Positions 17,185-24,148 of a stretch of DNA of 64,000 bases are shown here, piece after piece. Each line of letters begins with the position of its first letter. The first letter of the stretch is position 1. Source of the stretch: DASRIA01 sp963816975 (GTDB taxonomy: Bacteria; Actinomycetota; Thermoleophilia; Solirubrobacterales; JBBDJG01). Made by a program: the position numbers and the translations under genes. The notes below the pieces were generated by a model, which had not been told where the DNA came from, made no database searches, and was given only the letters and a program-made list of their open reading frames with translations. The DNA lies in NCBI GenBank assembly GCA_963816975.1, contig CAWFMD010000006.1:124001-188000 (forward strand), read 5' to 3'.

Positions 17185-17550
17185 TCAACTTCCCTGCGAC
17201 GTGATGTGTTCGATCACCTCGTCGAGCTCCGCGGTGGGCGAGAAGTCCACGTAGTCGCAGTCCTCGAGCGCCTCCGGCGCGTGACCCGGGGCCCAATAGA
17301 AGGCCTGACCCGCCTCATACACGTGCTCACCGTCGCCGGTGTGCATCTTGAGCCGCCCGTTGATCACGTAGCCCCAGTGCGGGCACTGGCAGAGATCGCC
17401 CGGCAGGCCGGCCAGTGCGGGACGGAAGTCCGCGCCCTTGGGAGCGTGCACGAAGGCCACGCTCAGGTTGCCGCCGATCTCCTGTTTGCGGAACTCGACC
17501 CCGTCGCCCTCGATCGCGATCGGCGTGTCCTCCCGTGTAACTGAGTTCAT
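17185..17550 (-). CDS. Small single-domain cupin protein
   Basis: 121 residues from the ATG at 17550 with GGGGAG as ribosome site. It shows a cupin barrel: QCPHWGYVINGRLKMHTGDGEHVYEAGQAFYWAPGHAPEA in broad outline, with H in PHWGYV and the GxxxxYxxGxxFYxxPGH second half. Metal ligands would be the His near residue 66 and His of PGH; the Cys pair CQC just before is unusual. Such stand-alone cupins may be sensors or small oxygenases. No pathway partner is adjacent. Confidence 0.7.
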   Translation of the reverse strand: MNSVTREDTPIAIEGDGVEFRKQEIGGNLSVAFVHAPKGADFRPALAGLPGDLCQCPHWGYVINGRLKMHTGDGEHVYEAGQAFYWAPGHAPEALEDCDYVDFSPTAELDEVIEHITSQGS

Positions 17551-17669
17551 CGTCTCCCCTTTCCGATGTCTGCAGCCGTGAGTTTGCGCCCGAAAGCTTT
17601 GCAGATTCTGCGCTGCGCGTTGCCTGCGAGCCAGGGGCCCTTGCTGGGCGACTGCGCCCACGGGGCGCG

Positions 17670-17697
17670 CTGACCGCGCTGGGTCCGTGGCTATACT
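17670..17697 (+). promoter_or_regulatory. Promoter of the tRNA-fMet gene
   Basis: CTGACC at about 17670-17675 and TATACT at 17692-17697 are separated by 16 bases. The -10 hexamer lies 11 bases before the mature tRNA 5' end, as expected for a short tRNA precursor leader. Confidence 0.65.
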
Positions 17698-17708
17698 TGG
17701 GCCCACGC

Positions 17709-17782
<74 letters not shown>

Positions 17783-17801
17783 CTTCATAAGTGCTGGAAA
17801 T

Positions 17802-17835
17802 GAAGGCCCTCCCGATGCGGAGGGTCTTCTTGTTG
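17802..17835 (+). terminator. Intrinsic terminator after tRNA-fMet
   Basis: GAAGGCCCTCC (17802-17812) pairs with GGAGGGTCTTC (17819-17829), one mismatch, with a 6-base loop, followed by TTGTTGG. It lies 20 bases after the tRNA 3' end. Confidence 0.7.
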
Positions 17836-18123
17836 GTGCGGACCCTTCTGCATGTTCAATAGGCCGGTCACGTTCTGAGCAGCGAGTCGGTGGCAGACAC
17901 ACACGAGCTGGTCAAGGTCGGCCCGCCGACGGCTTAAGAAACTGCGGGTGGATCCGACAACGCCGCGCTGCCGCGATTCGCGCTAAGCAGACGTAGGGAT
18001 CCGGTAAGCGTGTCGCGTGAACCCCACGGTGGAATTGCCGAGAGCGGTCGGAGATACTGGGCGGTCAGCCCCGGTAGACGACGCGGTCCGGGCCGAATCG
18101 GAGGTCGCCCTCCCCAGAAGGGA
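17836..18123. other. Intergenic stretch between tRNA-fMet and the oxidoreductase
   Basis: No convincing gene. It holds one copy of a short repeat (17956-17984) and a GATACT -10-like hexamer at 18053-18058, about 65 bases before the next ATG. An open frame continues upstream of the oxidoreductase ATG but looks untranslated (low-complexity Arg/Gly). Confidence 0.5.
17956..17984 (+). repeat. Short direct repeat left of the oxidoreductase gene
   Basis: The 29 bases here match 19215-19247 apart from a 4-base insertion there and two substitutions; both contain CGCCGCGCTG. The two copies bracket the oxidoreductase gene at a distance of about 1.26 kb. Confidence 0.6.
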
Positions 18124-19155
18124 ATGAAGATTGTGGCCGAGAAGAACCGCAAGTGGGTCCTCTCCACGCGACCGAAGGGAATGGTCGAGCGCGAGAACTT
18201 CGACTGGAAGGAAGAGCCCGTGCCGTCGATTGGCGACGGAGAGTTCCTGGTCCGAAACCTCTGGCTGTCGTGCGATCCGGCGCAGCGGGCATGGATGGAG
18301 ATCGACACCTACATCCCGGTGCTCCCACTCGGCGAGGTGATGCTCTCGGGGTCGGCCGGACAAGTCGTCGAGTCGAAGCACCCTGGCTTCACCGAAGGCG
18401 ATTTCGTCTCGGGCGTTTTCGGTTGGCAGGACTATGCCGTGAGCGATGGCGGGGGATTCTTTCCAGTGACTAAGGTGCCACCCGGTGTCGACCTTCCGAC
18501 GGCGCTCTCGCTGTTCGGCATAACCGGGCTCACCGCCTATATCGGCCTGCTCGACATTGGGAAGCCGAAGCCGCACGAGACAGTGCTGGTCTCGGGGGCT
18601 GCCGGAGCCGTCGGGTCACTCGTCGCCCAGATCGCCAAGGTGAAGGATTGCCGCGTGATCGGCATCGCCGGCGGAGCGGCCAAATGCGACTGGCTGAGGA
18701 GCGAGCTCGGGGTTGACGACGCGATCGACTACAAGGAGGAAGGCGTGCTCGCGCGTATCGGCGAGCTTTGCCCGGATGGGGTCGACGTCTTTTTCGACAA
18801 CGTCGGCGGTGAAGTTCTCGATGCTGCGCTCGACCACCTCGCGCTCGGCGCGCGGGTTGTTCTTTGCGGTGCGATCTCGGGCTACAGCGACTTCGAGAAC
18901 AGGCCCGGGATCAAGAATCACTACCGCCTGATCATTCAGCGCGCCGCGATGCGCGGCTTCCTCATCTTCGATCACATGGATCGGGCCCCAGAAGCAATTG
19001 GCGAGCTGGCGAGCTGGGCGGCGGCGGGGAAGATCAAGAACCAAGTCGACGTCGTTGAAGGGCTCGAGAACGCCCCCGACGCGCTGAAGCGTCTATTCAA
19101 CGGACAGAACCTCGGCAAACAGCTGGTCGCGATCGCGGACACCCCCATCAGCTGA
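18124..19155 (+). CDS. MDR-family NADP-dependent oxidoreductase (CurA/YncB-like)
   Basis: 343 residues from the ATG at 18124, preceded by AGAAGGGA. It is a zinc-independent medium-chain dehydrogenase: an N-terminal GroES-like part (LWLSCDPAQRAWM, SGSAGQVVES), then a Rossmann domain with the cofactor loop VLVSGAAGAVGSLVAQIAK and the later VDVFFDNVGGEVLDAAL. DPAQRAWM and the DNVGGE motif are characteristic of the leukotriene B4 12-hydroxydehydrogenase/curcumin reductase/YncB group, which reduces the double bond of enones. Codon use looks less GC-extreme than in neighbouring genes, and short direct repeats flank the gene. Substrate unknown. Confidence 0.85.
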   Translation: MKIVAEKNRKWVLSTRPKGMVERENFDWKEEPVPSIGDGEFLVRNLWLSCDPAQRAWMEIDTYIPVLPLGEVMLSGSAGQVVESKHPGFTEGDFVSGVFGWQDYAVSDGGGFFPVTKVPPGVDLPTALSLFGITGLTAYIGLLDIGKPKPHETVLVSGAAGAVGSLVAQIAKVKDCRVIGIAGGAAKCDWLRSELGVDDAIDYKEEGVLARIGELCPDGVDVFFDNVGGEVLDAALDHLALGARVVLCGAISGYSDFENRPGIKNHYRLIIQRAAMRGFLIFDHMDRAPEAIGELASWAAAGKIKNQVDVVEGLENAPDALKRLFNGQNLGKQLVAIADTPIS

Positions 19156-19214
19156 GCTCCCAGGGCGCGGTCATTTGGTTCAAGCCGGCTCGAATGCTGC
19201 TTTCACGTCGATTT

Positions 19215-19247
19215 GACAACGAACGCCGCGCTGCTGCGACTCGCGCT
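19215..19247 (+). repeat. Short direct repeat right of the oxidoreductase gene
   Basis: Second copy of the repeat at 17956-17984, with a 4-base insertion (GAAC after the first six bases) and two substitutions. It lies in the gap between the oxidoreductase stop and the convergent GNAT gene. Confidence 0.6.
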
Positions 19248-19301
19248 TTGCGGTAGCGCGCCACGGCGCCGCGCACCACACAGCCTGCCGTGACTCCCTC
19301 C

Positions 19302-20183
19302 TCAGTACAACACGTTCGGGAACCAGCCTCCGCGTGGCTCCTGGTACTCGCCGATCGCCATCAGGTGCATCGGCTTCACGAGTCGCAGTCCTTCGCCGAG
19401 CCCCCAAGGAAACAGCCCGGAGCGCAGGGGAACGAGGAATGCGAGCGGTTCGGCCGAGGCCGCCGCCCCGCCCAAGAGCAGCGCCTTCATCTCCTCCTCG
19501 CTCTCGGCGACGCCGTGCGCCATCGGCCAGAACGTGACCGTCGTGGCATACCCGACGATGCGACCGTCGCGCTCGGCGACGACCGGTGCAAACGCGTGAG
19601 TCGCGTCGCGTAACTCGTTCGTGCGCTCGAAGCCGTGGACCTTTTTGCAGAGCGCCTCGCACTCGTCGAGATCGTCGTCGGTCAGCGGTCGCACCTCGAC
19701 ACCCTTCGGCGGCCCGCTCCGCGGCTTGCCCGTCATCACCGCGACAGGTTCCTTCACATCAAATCCAAGCGACTGGTAGAGGCAGAGCGAGCGCAGGTGG
19801 AAGGCGTCCTGTAGCAGGCGGATCCCCGGCGCGCCCTCGCCGCGCTCTATCACGGCCTGCATGAGGCGCCGGCCGACGCCGGAGTTCTGGCCTTCGGGGT
19901 CGACGGTGATCGGGCCGACGCCGCGGATCGGGTCGCGCTCGTCGAGGAAGTTCGAGCCGAGGACGCGGCCGTCCCGTTCCGCCAGGACGCCCTCGATCGA
20001 GGGGTGGGAGATCCAGTTGCCGATGATCTGCTCGGCGAACTCGATTACGGGGAAATCGCGTTGGAAGCGATGATGATCGTGGATCCCGCCGAACGCCTCG
20101 AAGCAGATTCGCGCGAGCTCCTTCGTGTCTGACGGCTCCGGCGCTCGAAGCGTGATGCCGGATGCGGTCGCGGTACCAGCCAT
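19302..20183 (-). CDS. Tandem GNAT-type N-acetyltransferase
   Basis: 293 residues from the ATG at 20183, with a G-rich ribosome site. The first GNAT domain (about 10-150) carries the acetyl-CoA loop region ITVDPEGQNSGVGRRLMQAV and the closing LYQSLGFDVKEP. A second, less conserved domain (about 165-290) contains AFAPVVAERDGRIVGYATTV and no clear Q/RxxGxG/A loop. Two-domain GNATs often have one active and one structural domain. It probably acetylates a small molecule; nothing nearby indicates the substrate. Confidence 0.8.
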   Translation of the reverse strand: MAGTATASGITLRAPEPSDTKELARICFEAFGGIHDHHRFQRDFPVIEFAEQIIGNWISHPSIEGVLAERDGRVLGSNFLDERDPIRGVGPITVDPEGQNSGVGRRLMQAVIERGEGAPGIRLLQDAFHLRSLCLYQSLGFDVKEPVAVMTGKPRSGPPKGVEVRPLTDDDLDECEALCKKVHGFERTNELRDATHAFAPVVAERDGRIVGYATTVTFWPMAHGVAESEEEMKALLLGGAAASAEPLAFLVPLRSGLFPWGLGEGLRLVKPMHLMAIGEYQEPRGGWFPNVLY

Positions 20184-20432
20184 GGTGCAGCCCCCTTTTC
20201 CGCTAACGATCGCGGAAAGTTCTATGTCCGTCGGCAACCGCCGGCAAACCCAAAAAGCCCCGATAACGACGTGGTGGCGAACACGGTCCATCCCGCCAGC
20301 CCCGCAAGAAGTTCGCGCCGAGCACGAAGAGGCCGCCCCTGAGTGGGCGGCGGGTGAGAATCGAACGCCGCGGGCAGCTCAGATCACGGAAACCGCTTCA
20401 GAAGGCGCCACCGTCCCGACACGCTGCCTGAT

Positions 20433-20873
20433 CTACGACCCCGAGGGCGACGCGGACTCCTCGGCGCGAGCGTCTTCCTCCGACAGGCCGGCGGCCTCGA
20501 GGGCCTCGGCCGGGTCGGTATACGAGACGATGCTGGTCACCTGCTCGTCCCGCAGGGTCCACACCGCCCCGTAGCGCCACGTCGTAAAGACGCCGGACGC
20601 CCGGCCGCGCGCACGCCACTCGGCGATGATGACAACCTGATCTCCGGCCTCGATCAAACGCTCAGCGACGGTCGTGATGTGCTCGAAGGATTCCAGCCAC
20701 TCTTTCACCGTGCGGGCCATCTCGTCTAGACCCACGGTTTCGGTTGCTCCGCCAGCAATGGGGTCCAGCCAGACGACGCGGATGCTCGGATCGAAGACCT
20801 CTGGGATCCAAAAGTTGCCCCGCTCGAACTCCGCGAAAGCACGGCGCACAATTTCCACGTTCTCCCGCGACAT
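20433..20873 (-). CDS. SnoaL-like/NTF2-fold protein (paralogue A)
   Basis: 146 residues beginning MSRENVEIVRRAFAEFERGN, the standard opening of a large actinobacterial SnoaL family. Next come DPSIRVVWLDPIAGGATE, an ERLIEAGDQVVIIAEWRARGR strand pair and TTWRYGAVWTLRDEQVTSIVSY. It resembles the products at 22126, 22623 and 23026. A GATACT -10 hexamer ends nine bases before the ATG, so the mRNA has almost no leader. The acidic Ser/Glu-rich tail looks disordered. Function unknown. Confidence 0.75.
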   Translation of the reverse strand: MSRENVEIVRRAFAEFERGNFWIPEVFDPSIRVVWLDPIAGGATETVGLDEMARTVKEWLESFEHITTVAERLIEAGDQVVIIAEWRARGRASGVFTTWRYGAVWTLRDEQVTSIVSYTDPAEALEAAGLSEEDARAEESASPSGS

Positions 20874-20882
20874 CGCCCGCGC

Positions 20883-20888
20883 AGTATC
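20883..20888 (-). promoter_or_regulatory. -10 element (GATACT) of paralogue A, leaderless
   Basis: The minus strand reads GATACT, nine bases, then the ATG at 20873. Hexamer and spacing recur at 22558 and 22608. Confidence 0.6.
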
Positions 20889-20918
20889 TCGCAGACGTCG
20901 GAGTCACGCGGGCGTCTT

Positions 20919-21149
20919 GCGGCGACGGGCAAGCTGGGAGTCGACGCGGGGCCGCAGCTCGGCTTCGACATCCACAGCACTCTGCGCAACGGCACGACGA
21001 CGGACGTACGGGCACTCGCGGCGCTCACGGTGGACGGACGAAGCGAGCTGTACCGCATCGATCTGCTGCAGGGCCGCGCGACGTCGCTGGGCTCCTTCAG
21101 CGCGAAGTACCAGGTGATCGGGCTGGCGATCCCGCTCAACCAGCTCTAG
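20919..21149 (+). pseudogene. DUF4394 protein, C-terminal remnant
   Basis: The frame ending at the TAG 21147-21149 reads ATGKLGVDAGPQLGFDIHST, then RALAALTVDGRSELYRIDLL and ATSLGSFSAKYQVIGLAIPL. This is the end of a DUF4394 beta-propeller-like secreted protein, with the family's LYxIDLxxGxAxxxG repeat. No start codon, signal peptide or N-terminal half is present: upstream the frame runs into the promoter of the minus-strand SnoaL gene. It appears to be the 3' stump of a larger gene lost by deletion or rearrangement near 20,890-20,915. Confidence 0.65.
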
Positions 21150-21194
21150 GGAAATCGTGGCGAGCCGGTCTCGCAGGAGGCCGGCTCGTTCGCA

Positions 21195-21743
21195 TCAGGG
21201 CGCGTCCGCGCGGCGCACCGCTTCGGTGAGACGGCCCAAGCGAGGATCGTCCGTCGCGACCAGCGTCGCCAGTGTCGCGCGCACCGCGTCGAGGTCGACC
21301 GTGTTCGCGGCGACCATCGCCTCGACATCCGCCCAGTCGCGCGTGCGGTCGAACATGATCTTGAAGACGGTCAGCTCGACCGGACCGAGGATCGGAATGT
21401 GCGTTCCGACGAACGGAACGTCCTGCGCGTGTCGCGCCGCCTGTGCGTGCACCGGCTCGTAGTCGAAGAAGAGGTCCACCGGTGTCTCCTCCCACCACAG
21501 CCGGATCTGGCCCTCCGCCGTGATCGTCTCCGCTGCGCCGTCCGGGCACGCGATGCCCCCCGGAAGAGCAGCGAGCGCCGGACCGCTGTGGGCGGCTGCC
21601 GTGAAGATGTTCAGATCGATGTCGCTCGTGCCGCGCGGGTCCTGAGTCCAGTAAGCGAGCGCAAGCGCGCCCCCGAACGCGTGCGGGATCCGCCGCTTCG
21701 AAAGCGCACGATGCAGCCCGACGATCTTCTCGGGAAGGGTCAT
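21195..21743 (-). CDS. AbiEii-like nucleotidyltransferase
   Basis: 182 residues from the ATG at 21743. It has the minimal nucleotidyltransferase signature: FGGALALAYW, then GTSDIDLNIF with the metal aspartates, and a third acidic position in PVDLFFDYEP. After that come LGPVELTVFKIMFDRTRDWAD and a helical C-terminus. AbiEii/AbiGii-like toxins nucleotidylate tRNA or other targets and pair with a DNA-binding antitoxin. The start overlaps the stop of the upstream XRE gene (21740-21742), the usual order of such a pair. A true toxin role is inferred; some single-chain relatives are housekeeping. Confidence 0.75.
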   Translation of the reverse strand: MTLPEKIVGLHRALSKRRIPHAFGGALALAYWTQDPRGTSDIDLNIFTAAAHSGPALAALPGGIACPDGAAETITAEGQIRLWWEETPVDLFFDYEPVHAQAARHAQDVPFVGTHIPILGPVELTVFKIMFDRTRDWADVEAMVAANTVDLDAVRATLATLVATDDPRLGRLTEAVRRADAP

Positions 21744-22066
21744 GTGCGGCCGAGGCGGGGGAACCGCAGGTCACGCCTGTGGCGCCTGGGCAGTGCCGCG
21801 GCCAGCTCGAGCACGCCGACCAGCGCGCGGCCTGCGCGCTCGAGCTCGGCGTCGGAGGGCCGGATCACAGCTCGCTCGGCAGGCTGCACGACCAGGCGCG
21901 ACCCCGTCGCGCCCAAAAGCCGAGCGAACGTCTCGAAGGTGGGCTGCTTGCGCCCGTTCTCGTACGCGGACAGGGTGGCCTGGGACGTGCCGGCGCGGCC
22001 GGCGAGTCGCTCCTGTGAAAGCCCTGCGCGCCGGCGCGCGGCGCGAATGGCGGAACCTGCATCCAT
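21740..22066 (-). CDS. XRE-family HTH regulator (putative antitoxin)
   Basis: 108 residues. The N-terminal half is a textbook Cro/C1-type helix-turn-helix: IRAARRRAGLSQERLAGRAG, then TSQATLSAYENGRKQP and TFETFARLLGATG. The C-terminal half is Arg/Glu-rich and probably helical. The stop overlaps the start of the nucleotidyltransferase gene by four bases, so the two are co-translated. It likely represses its own promoter; the bases upstream of 22066 include GAGAGTATATCC, a possible -10/operator region. TA-type autoregulation is inferred. Confidence 0.8.
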   Translation of the reverse strand: MDAGSAIRAARRRAGLSQERLAGRAGTSQATLSAYENGRKQPTFETFARLLGATGSRLVVQPAERAVIRPSDAELERAGRALVGVLELAAALPRRHRRDLRFPRLGRT

Positions 22067-22125
22067 GCTGGAGAGTATATCCAGTCAGATATAGGCGGCC
22101 GGGCCGTTCTCCCGTTGCGAGCGGC

Positions 22126-22548
22126 TCAGGACGCCCCGGCGGACGCGTCCTGCCGGGGCAGCCCCACGGCCTCGAGGGCGTCCGCCTGGCTCATGTAGCA
22201 CTTCCAGTGAACCATCAGGCCCTCCTTGAACGTGTAGACGTGCGCGTACTTCCCGAAGGGCACCTCGATACCCGTGGAGCGCCCACGCATCCGCTGGTCG
22301 ATCAGCGCCACCACGCGCGCCCCGGCGTCGACCAGCTCGTACTCGAATTGGACCGCCTCCCAGGCTGAAAGCCACTGCAGCCAGAACCGGCGGACGGCCT
22401 CTGGCCCCCGGTAGACACCGCTGATGTCCGGTACAGGAAGCTCGGTGGCGTCCCATTCGACCTCGGGATCCGACGGCAGACCGAATCTTCTTCCAGCGCG
22501 GAACTCCTCGAAGGCCCTGCGCACCAGTTCCACGTTCTCCTGTGACAT
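22126..22548 (-). CDS. SnoaL-like/NTF2-fold protein (paralogue B)
   Basis: 140 residues opening MSQENVELVRRAFEEFRAGR, followed by DPEVEWDATELPVPDISGVY, RGPEAVRRFWLQWLSAWEAV and the closing strands VYTFKEGLMVHWKCYMSQAD with ALEAVGLPRQD. The ending ALxxxGL is shared with paralogues A, C and D. A GATACT hexamer sits nine bases before the ATG. It reads divergently from paralogue C, whose promoter lies in the same 74-bp gap. Probably a small-ligand binder; function unknown. Confidence 0.75.
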   Translation of the reverse strand: MSQENVELVRRAFEEFRAGRRFGLPSDPEVEWDATELPVPDISGVYRGPEAVRRFWLQWLSAWEAVQFEYELVDAGARVVALIDQRMRGRSTGIEVPFGKYAHVYTFKEGLMVHWKCYMSQADALEAVGLPRQDASAGAS

Positions 22549-22557
22549 GGCCCGCAG

Positions 22558-22563
22558 AGTATC
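22558..22563 (-). promoter_or_regulatory. -10 element (GATACT) of paralogue B, leaderless
   Basis: The minus strand reads GATACT, nine bases, then the ATG at 22548. Arrangement identical to that at 20883. Confidence 0.6.
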
Positions 22564-22607
22564 CCGCCCACTTGGCTGAACTACCCGGCCGTTCCCCATG
22601 GATCGGC

Positions 22608-22613
22608 AATACT
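22608..22613 (+). promoter_or_regulatory. -10 element (AATACT) of paralogue C, leaderless
   Basis: AATACT, then nine bases (GGCGGGGCG), then the ATG at 22623. Same spacing as paralogues A and B. Confidence 0.6.
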
Positions 22614-22622
22614 GGCGGGGCG

Positions 22623-23021
22623 ATGTCACGGGCGAACGTGGCCGCCGCAAAGCGGATATACGAGGCTCGCAACCGCGGGGATGTCGACGCGGTGCTGGCG
22701 GAGTGCGATCCGACGGTCACGTGGCACCCACACCTGGCGACCCTCGGCGGCAACCCCGTGCGGGGCCACGACGAAGTGCGCAGGTACATGGCGTCCCTAC
22801 AGGAGGACTGGGTCGGCTTTCGGCACGAGCCCGAGGAGTTCATCGACGCGGGGAACAAGGTCGTTGCGATCCTCAACACCTACGCGCGCGGTCGTGGAAG
22901 CGGCGTCGATGTCGAGGTCCCCGTCGCTCACGTCCTCACGTTCGAAGAGGGAAAGTGCATGGGGTACGTCAGCTATCACGATCGCGCGCAGGCACTGAAG
23001 GACGCCGGAGTAGGGAAATGA
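22623..23021 (+). CDS. SnoaL-like/NTF2-fold protein (paralogue C)
   Basis: 132 residues. MSRANVAAAKRIYEARNRGD is followed by DPTVTWHPHLATLGGNPVRG, HDEVRRYMASLQEDWVGF and HVLTFEEGKCMGYVSYHDRA with ALKDAGV at the end. It is the only plus-strand member of the four-gene cluster. The stop lies four bases from the stop of paralogue D, so the two genes converge. Promoter leaderless as in its relatives. Function unknown. Confidence 0.75.
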   Translation: MSRANVAAAKRIYEARNRGDVDAVLAECDPTVTWHPHLATLGGNPVRGHDEVRRYMASLQEDWVGFRHEPEEFIDAGNKVVAILNTYARGRGSGVDVEVPVAHVLTFEEGKCMGYVSYHDRAQALKDAGVGK

Positions 23022-23025
23022 CGTA

Positions 23026-23442
23026 TCAGGCGCCGGTGTCCGGTACGAGACCGAGGTCGGCGAGCGCGCGCTCGCGGTCCCAGTAGGTGACGAGCCTCGT
23101 CACCTTGCCGTCGCGGAGCGCGAGCACGTTCGCCACGTCCGCGTGCATCAGTCCGAGGTCCAAGCCACTGGTCTTGCCGCGCCCGCTGAAGCGGAACAGC
23201 ACGAGTACGCGGCCGTCGTCGAGCTCGCGGTACTCGTGCACCTGCATGCGCAGGTCATCCCAGACGCTGAGGACCTCCCGCCACGACTGCGCCATCCCGG
23301 CCACTCCCGTCCAGGTCCCCGGTGCCGGCCCGTCGGTGGACACGAACTCGATCCCGGGGTCGGCCCACCCCGTCGAGCTGAAGTCGCCGCGTTCCCAATC
23401 CGCGTAGATCGAGCGCACGAGGTCCAGGTTCGCCGAGGACAT
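23026..23442 (-). CDS. SnoaL-like/NTF2-fold protein (paralogue D)
   Basis: 138 residues from the ATG at 23442: MSSANLDLVRSIYADWERGD, DPGIEFVSTDGPAPGTWTG, MAQSWREVLSVWDDLRMQ, then NVLALRDGKVTRLVTYWDRE and ALADLGL. A GATACT hexamer at 23449-23454 ends six bases upstream. An in-frame ATG 21 codons further upstream would place that -10 inside the gene and was not chosen. Same family as A to C but the most divergent. Confidence 0.75.
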   Translation of the reverse strand: MSSANLDLVRSIYADWERGDFSSTGWADPGIEFVSTDGPAPGTWTGVAGMAQSWREVLSVWDDLRMQVHEYRELDDGRVLVLFRFSGRGKTSGLDLGLMHADVANVLALRDGKVTRLVTYWDRERALADLGLVPDTGA

Positions 23443-23501
23443 CGATGCAGTATCCCGGGCTGAGCCCGCCCACCGGCCCGCCTGGTGACCCAGCCGCTCG
23501 C

Positions 23502-24104
23502 TCAACCCGGCCGCGCCAGCACACGTCGCATCGAGCGCCGGGCCCTGGCGAACACTTCGCGGTCACGCGAGAGCTGGAAGCCGTAGCTGGCCGCCGCCGC
23601 CAGCGCGTTGAGCTGGAAGGCGGTGTCGGCCGGCTCCGTGCCGGGTGGGAGCTCTCCCCGGTCGACGGCGACCCCCACCTCGCGCGCGAGCACGCCGAGC
23701 CAGCGATCCATCGCGCTGCGAACCGCATCGCGCAGCGGGCCGGGGCGTGCGTCGAACTCGACGGAGGCGGTGGTCAGAAAGCATCCGCCCGGCAACGCCT
23801 CCCGCTCGTGATACGCGAGCCAGCTGTCGCATAGCGCAAGCAGCCGGACCCGACCGGGCCGCTCGTCGGCCACCGGCCCCCAGACTTCATCGGTGAACTG
23901 TGCGATCGCCGCCTCGAGCGTCGCCAGTTGCAACTCCCGCTTGCTGCCGAAAAGGCTGAAGAGGCTGCTCTTTCGCATCGTCACCTGCGCGGCCAGGCCG
24001 CCGATCGTGAGGCCCTCGAGGCCCTCGACGGAGGCTTGATCGACCGCCGCTGCGGTGACGGCGGCGCGGGTCTCGGCGACGGCTGCGGCAGCGCGGCGAG
24101 GCAC
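23502..24104 (-). CDS. TetR-family repressor
   Basis: 200 residues from the GTG at 24104. The N-terminal helix-turn-helix is EGLTIGGLAAQVTMRKSSLF followed by SLFGSKRELQLATLEAA. The C-terminal ligand domain includes GGCFLTTASVEFDARPGPLR, characteristic of the TetR_C group around YxxHE..GGCF. TATCAT at 24111-24116 (minus strand) ends six bases before the start, implying a leaderless mRNA. It is divergent from the MBL hydrolase gene, and the 20-bp palindrome in the gap is the likely operator for both. The inducer is unknown. Confidence 0.85.
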   Translation of the reverse strand: MPRRAAAAVAETRAAVTAAAVDQASVEGLEGLTIGGLAAQVTMRKSSLFSLFGSKRELQLATLEAAIAQFTDEVWGPVADERPGRVRLLALCDSWLAYHEREALPGGCFLTTASVEFDARPGPLRDAVRSAMDRWLGVLAREVGVAVDRGELPPGTEPADTAFQLNALAAAASYGFQLSRDREVFARARRSMRRVLARPG

Positions 24105-24114
24105 GAATCGATGA

Positions 24115-24134
24115 TACCGTACGATCGTCCGATA
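24115..24134. promoter_or_regulatory. Candidate TetR operator (20-bp palindrome)
   Basis: TACCGTACGATCGTCCGATA pairs with its own complement at eight of ten half-site positions, with a perfect ACGATCGT core. It overlaps the -10 region of the TetR gene and lies 14 bases before the hydrolase ATG, where binding would block both genes. Confidence 0.6.
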
Positions 24135-24148
24135 AAGGAGGAGGAGCA

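Noticed and set aside
20348..20376. A minus-strand GTTCGATTC like the T-loop of a tRNA
   Set aside because: The flanking bases do not form a T-stem (only two of five pairs) and no anticodon or acceptor arm can be drawn. I treat it as chance.
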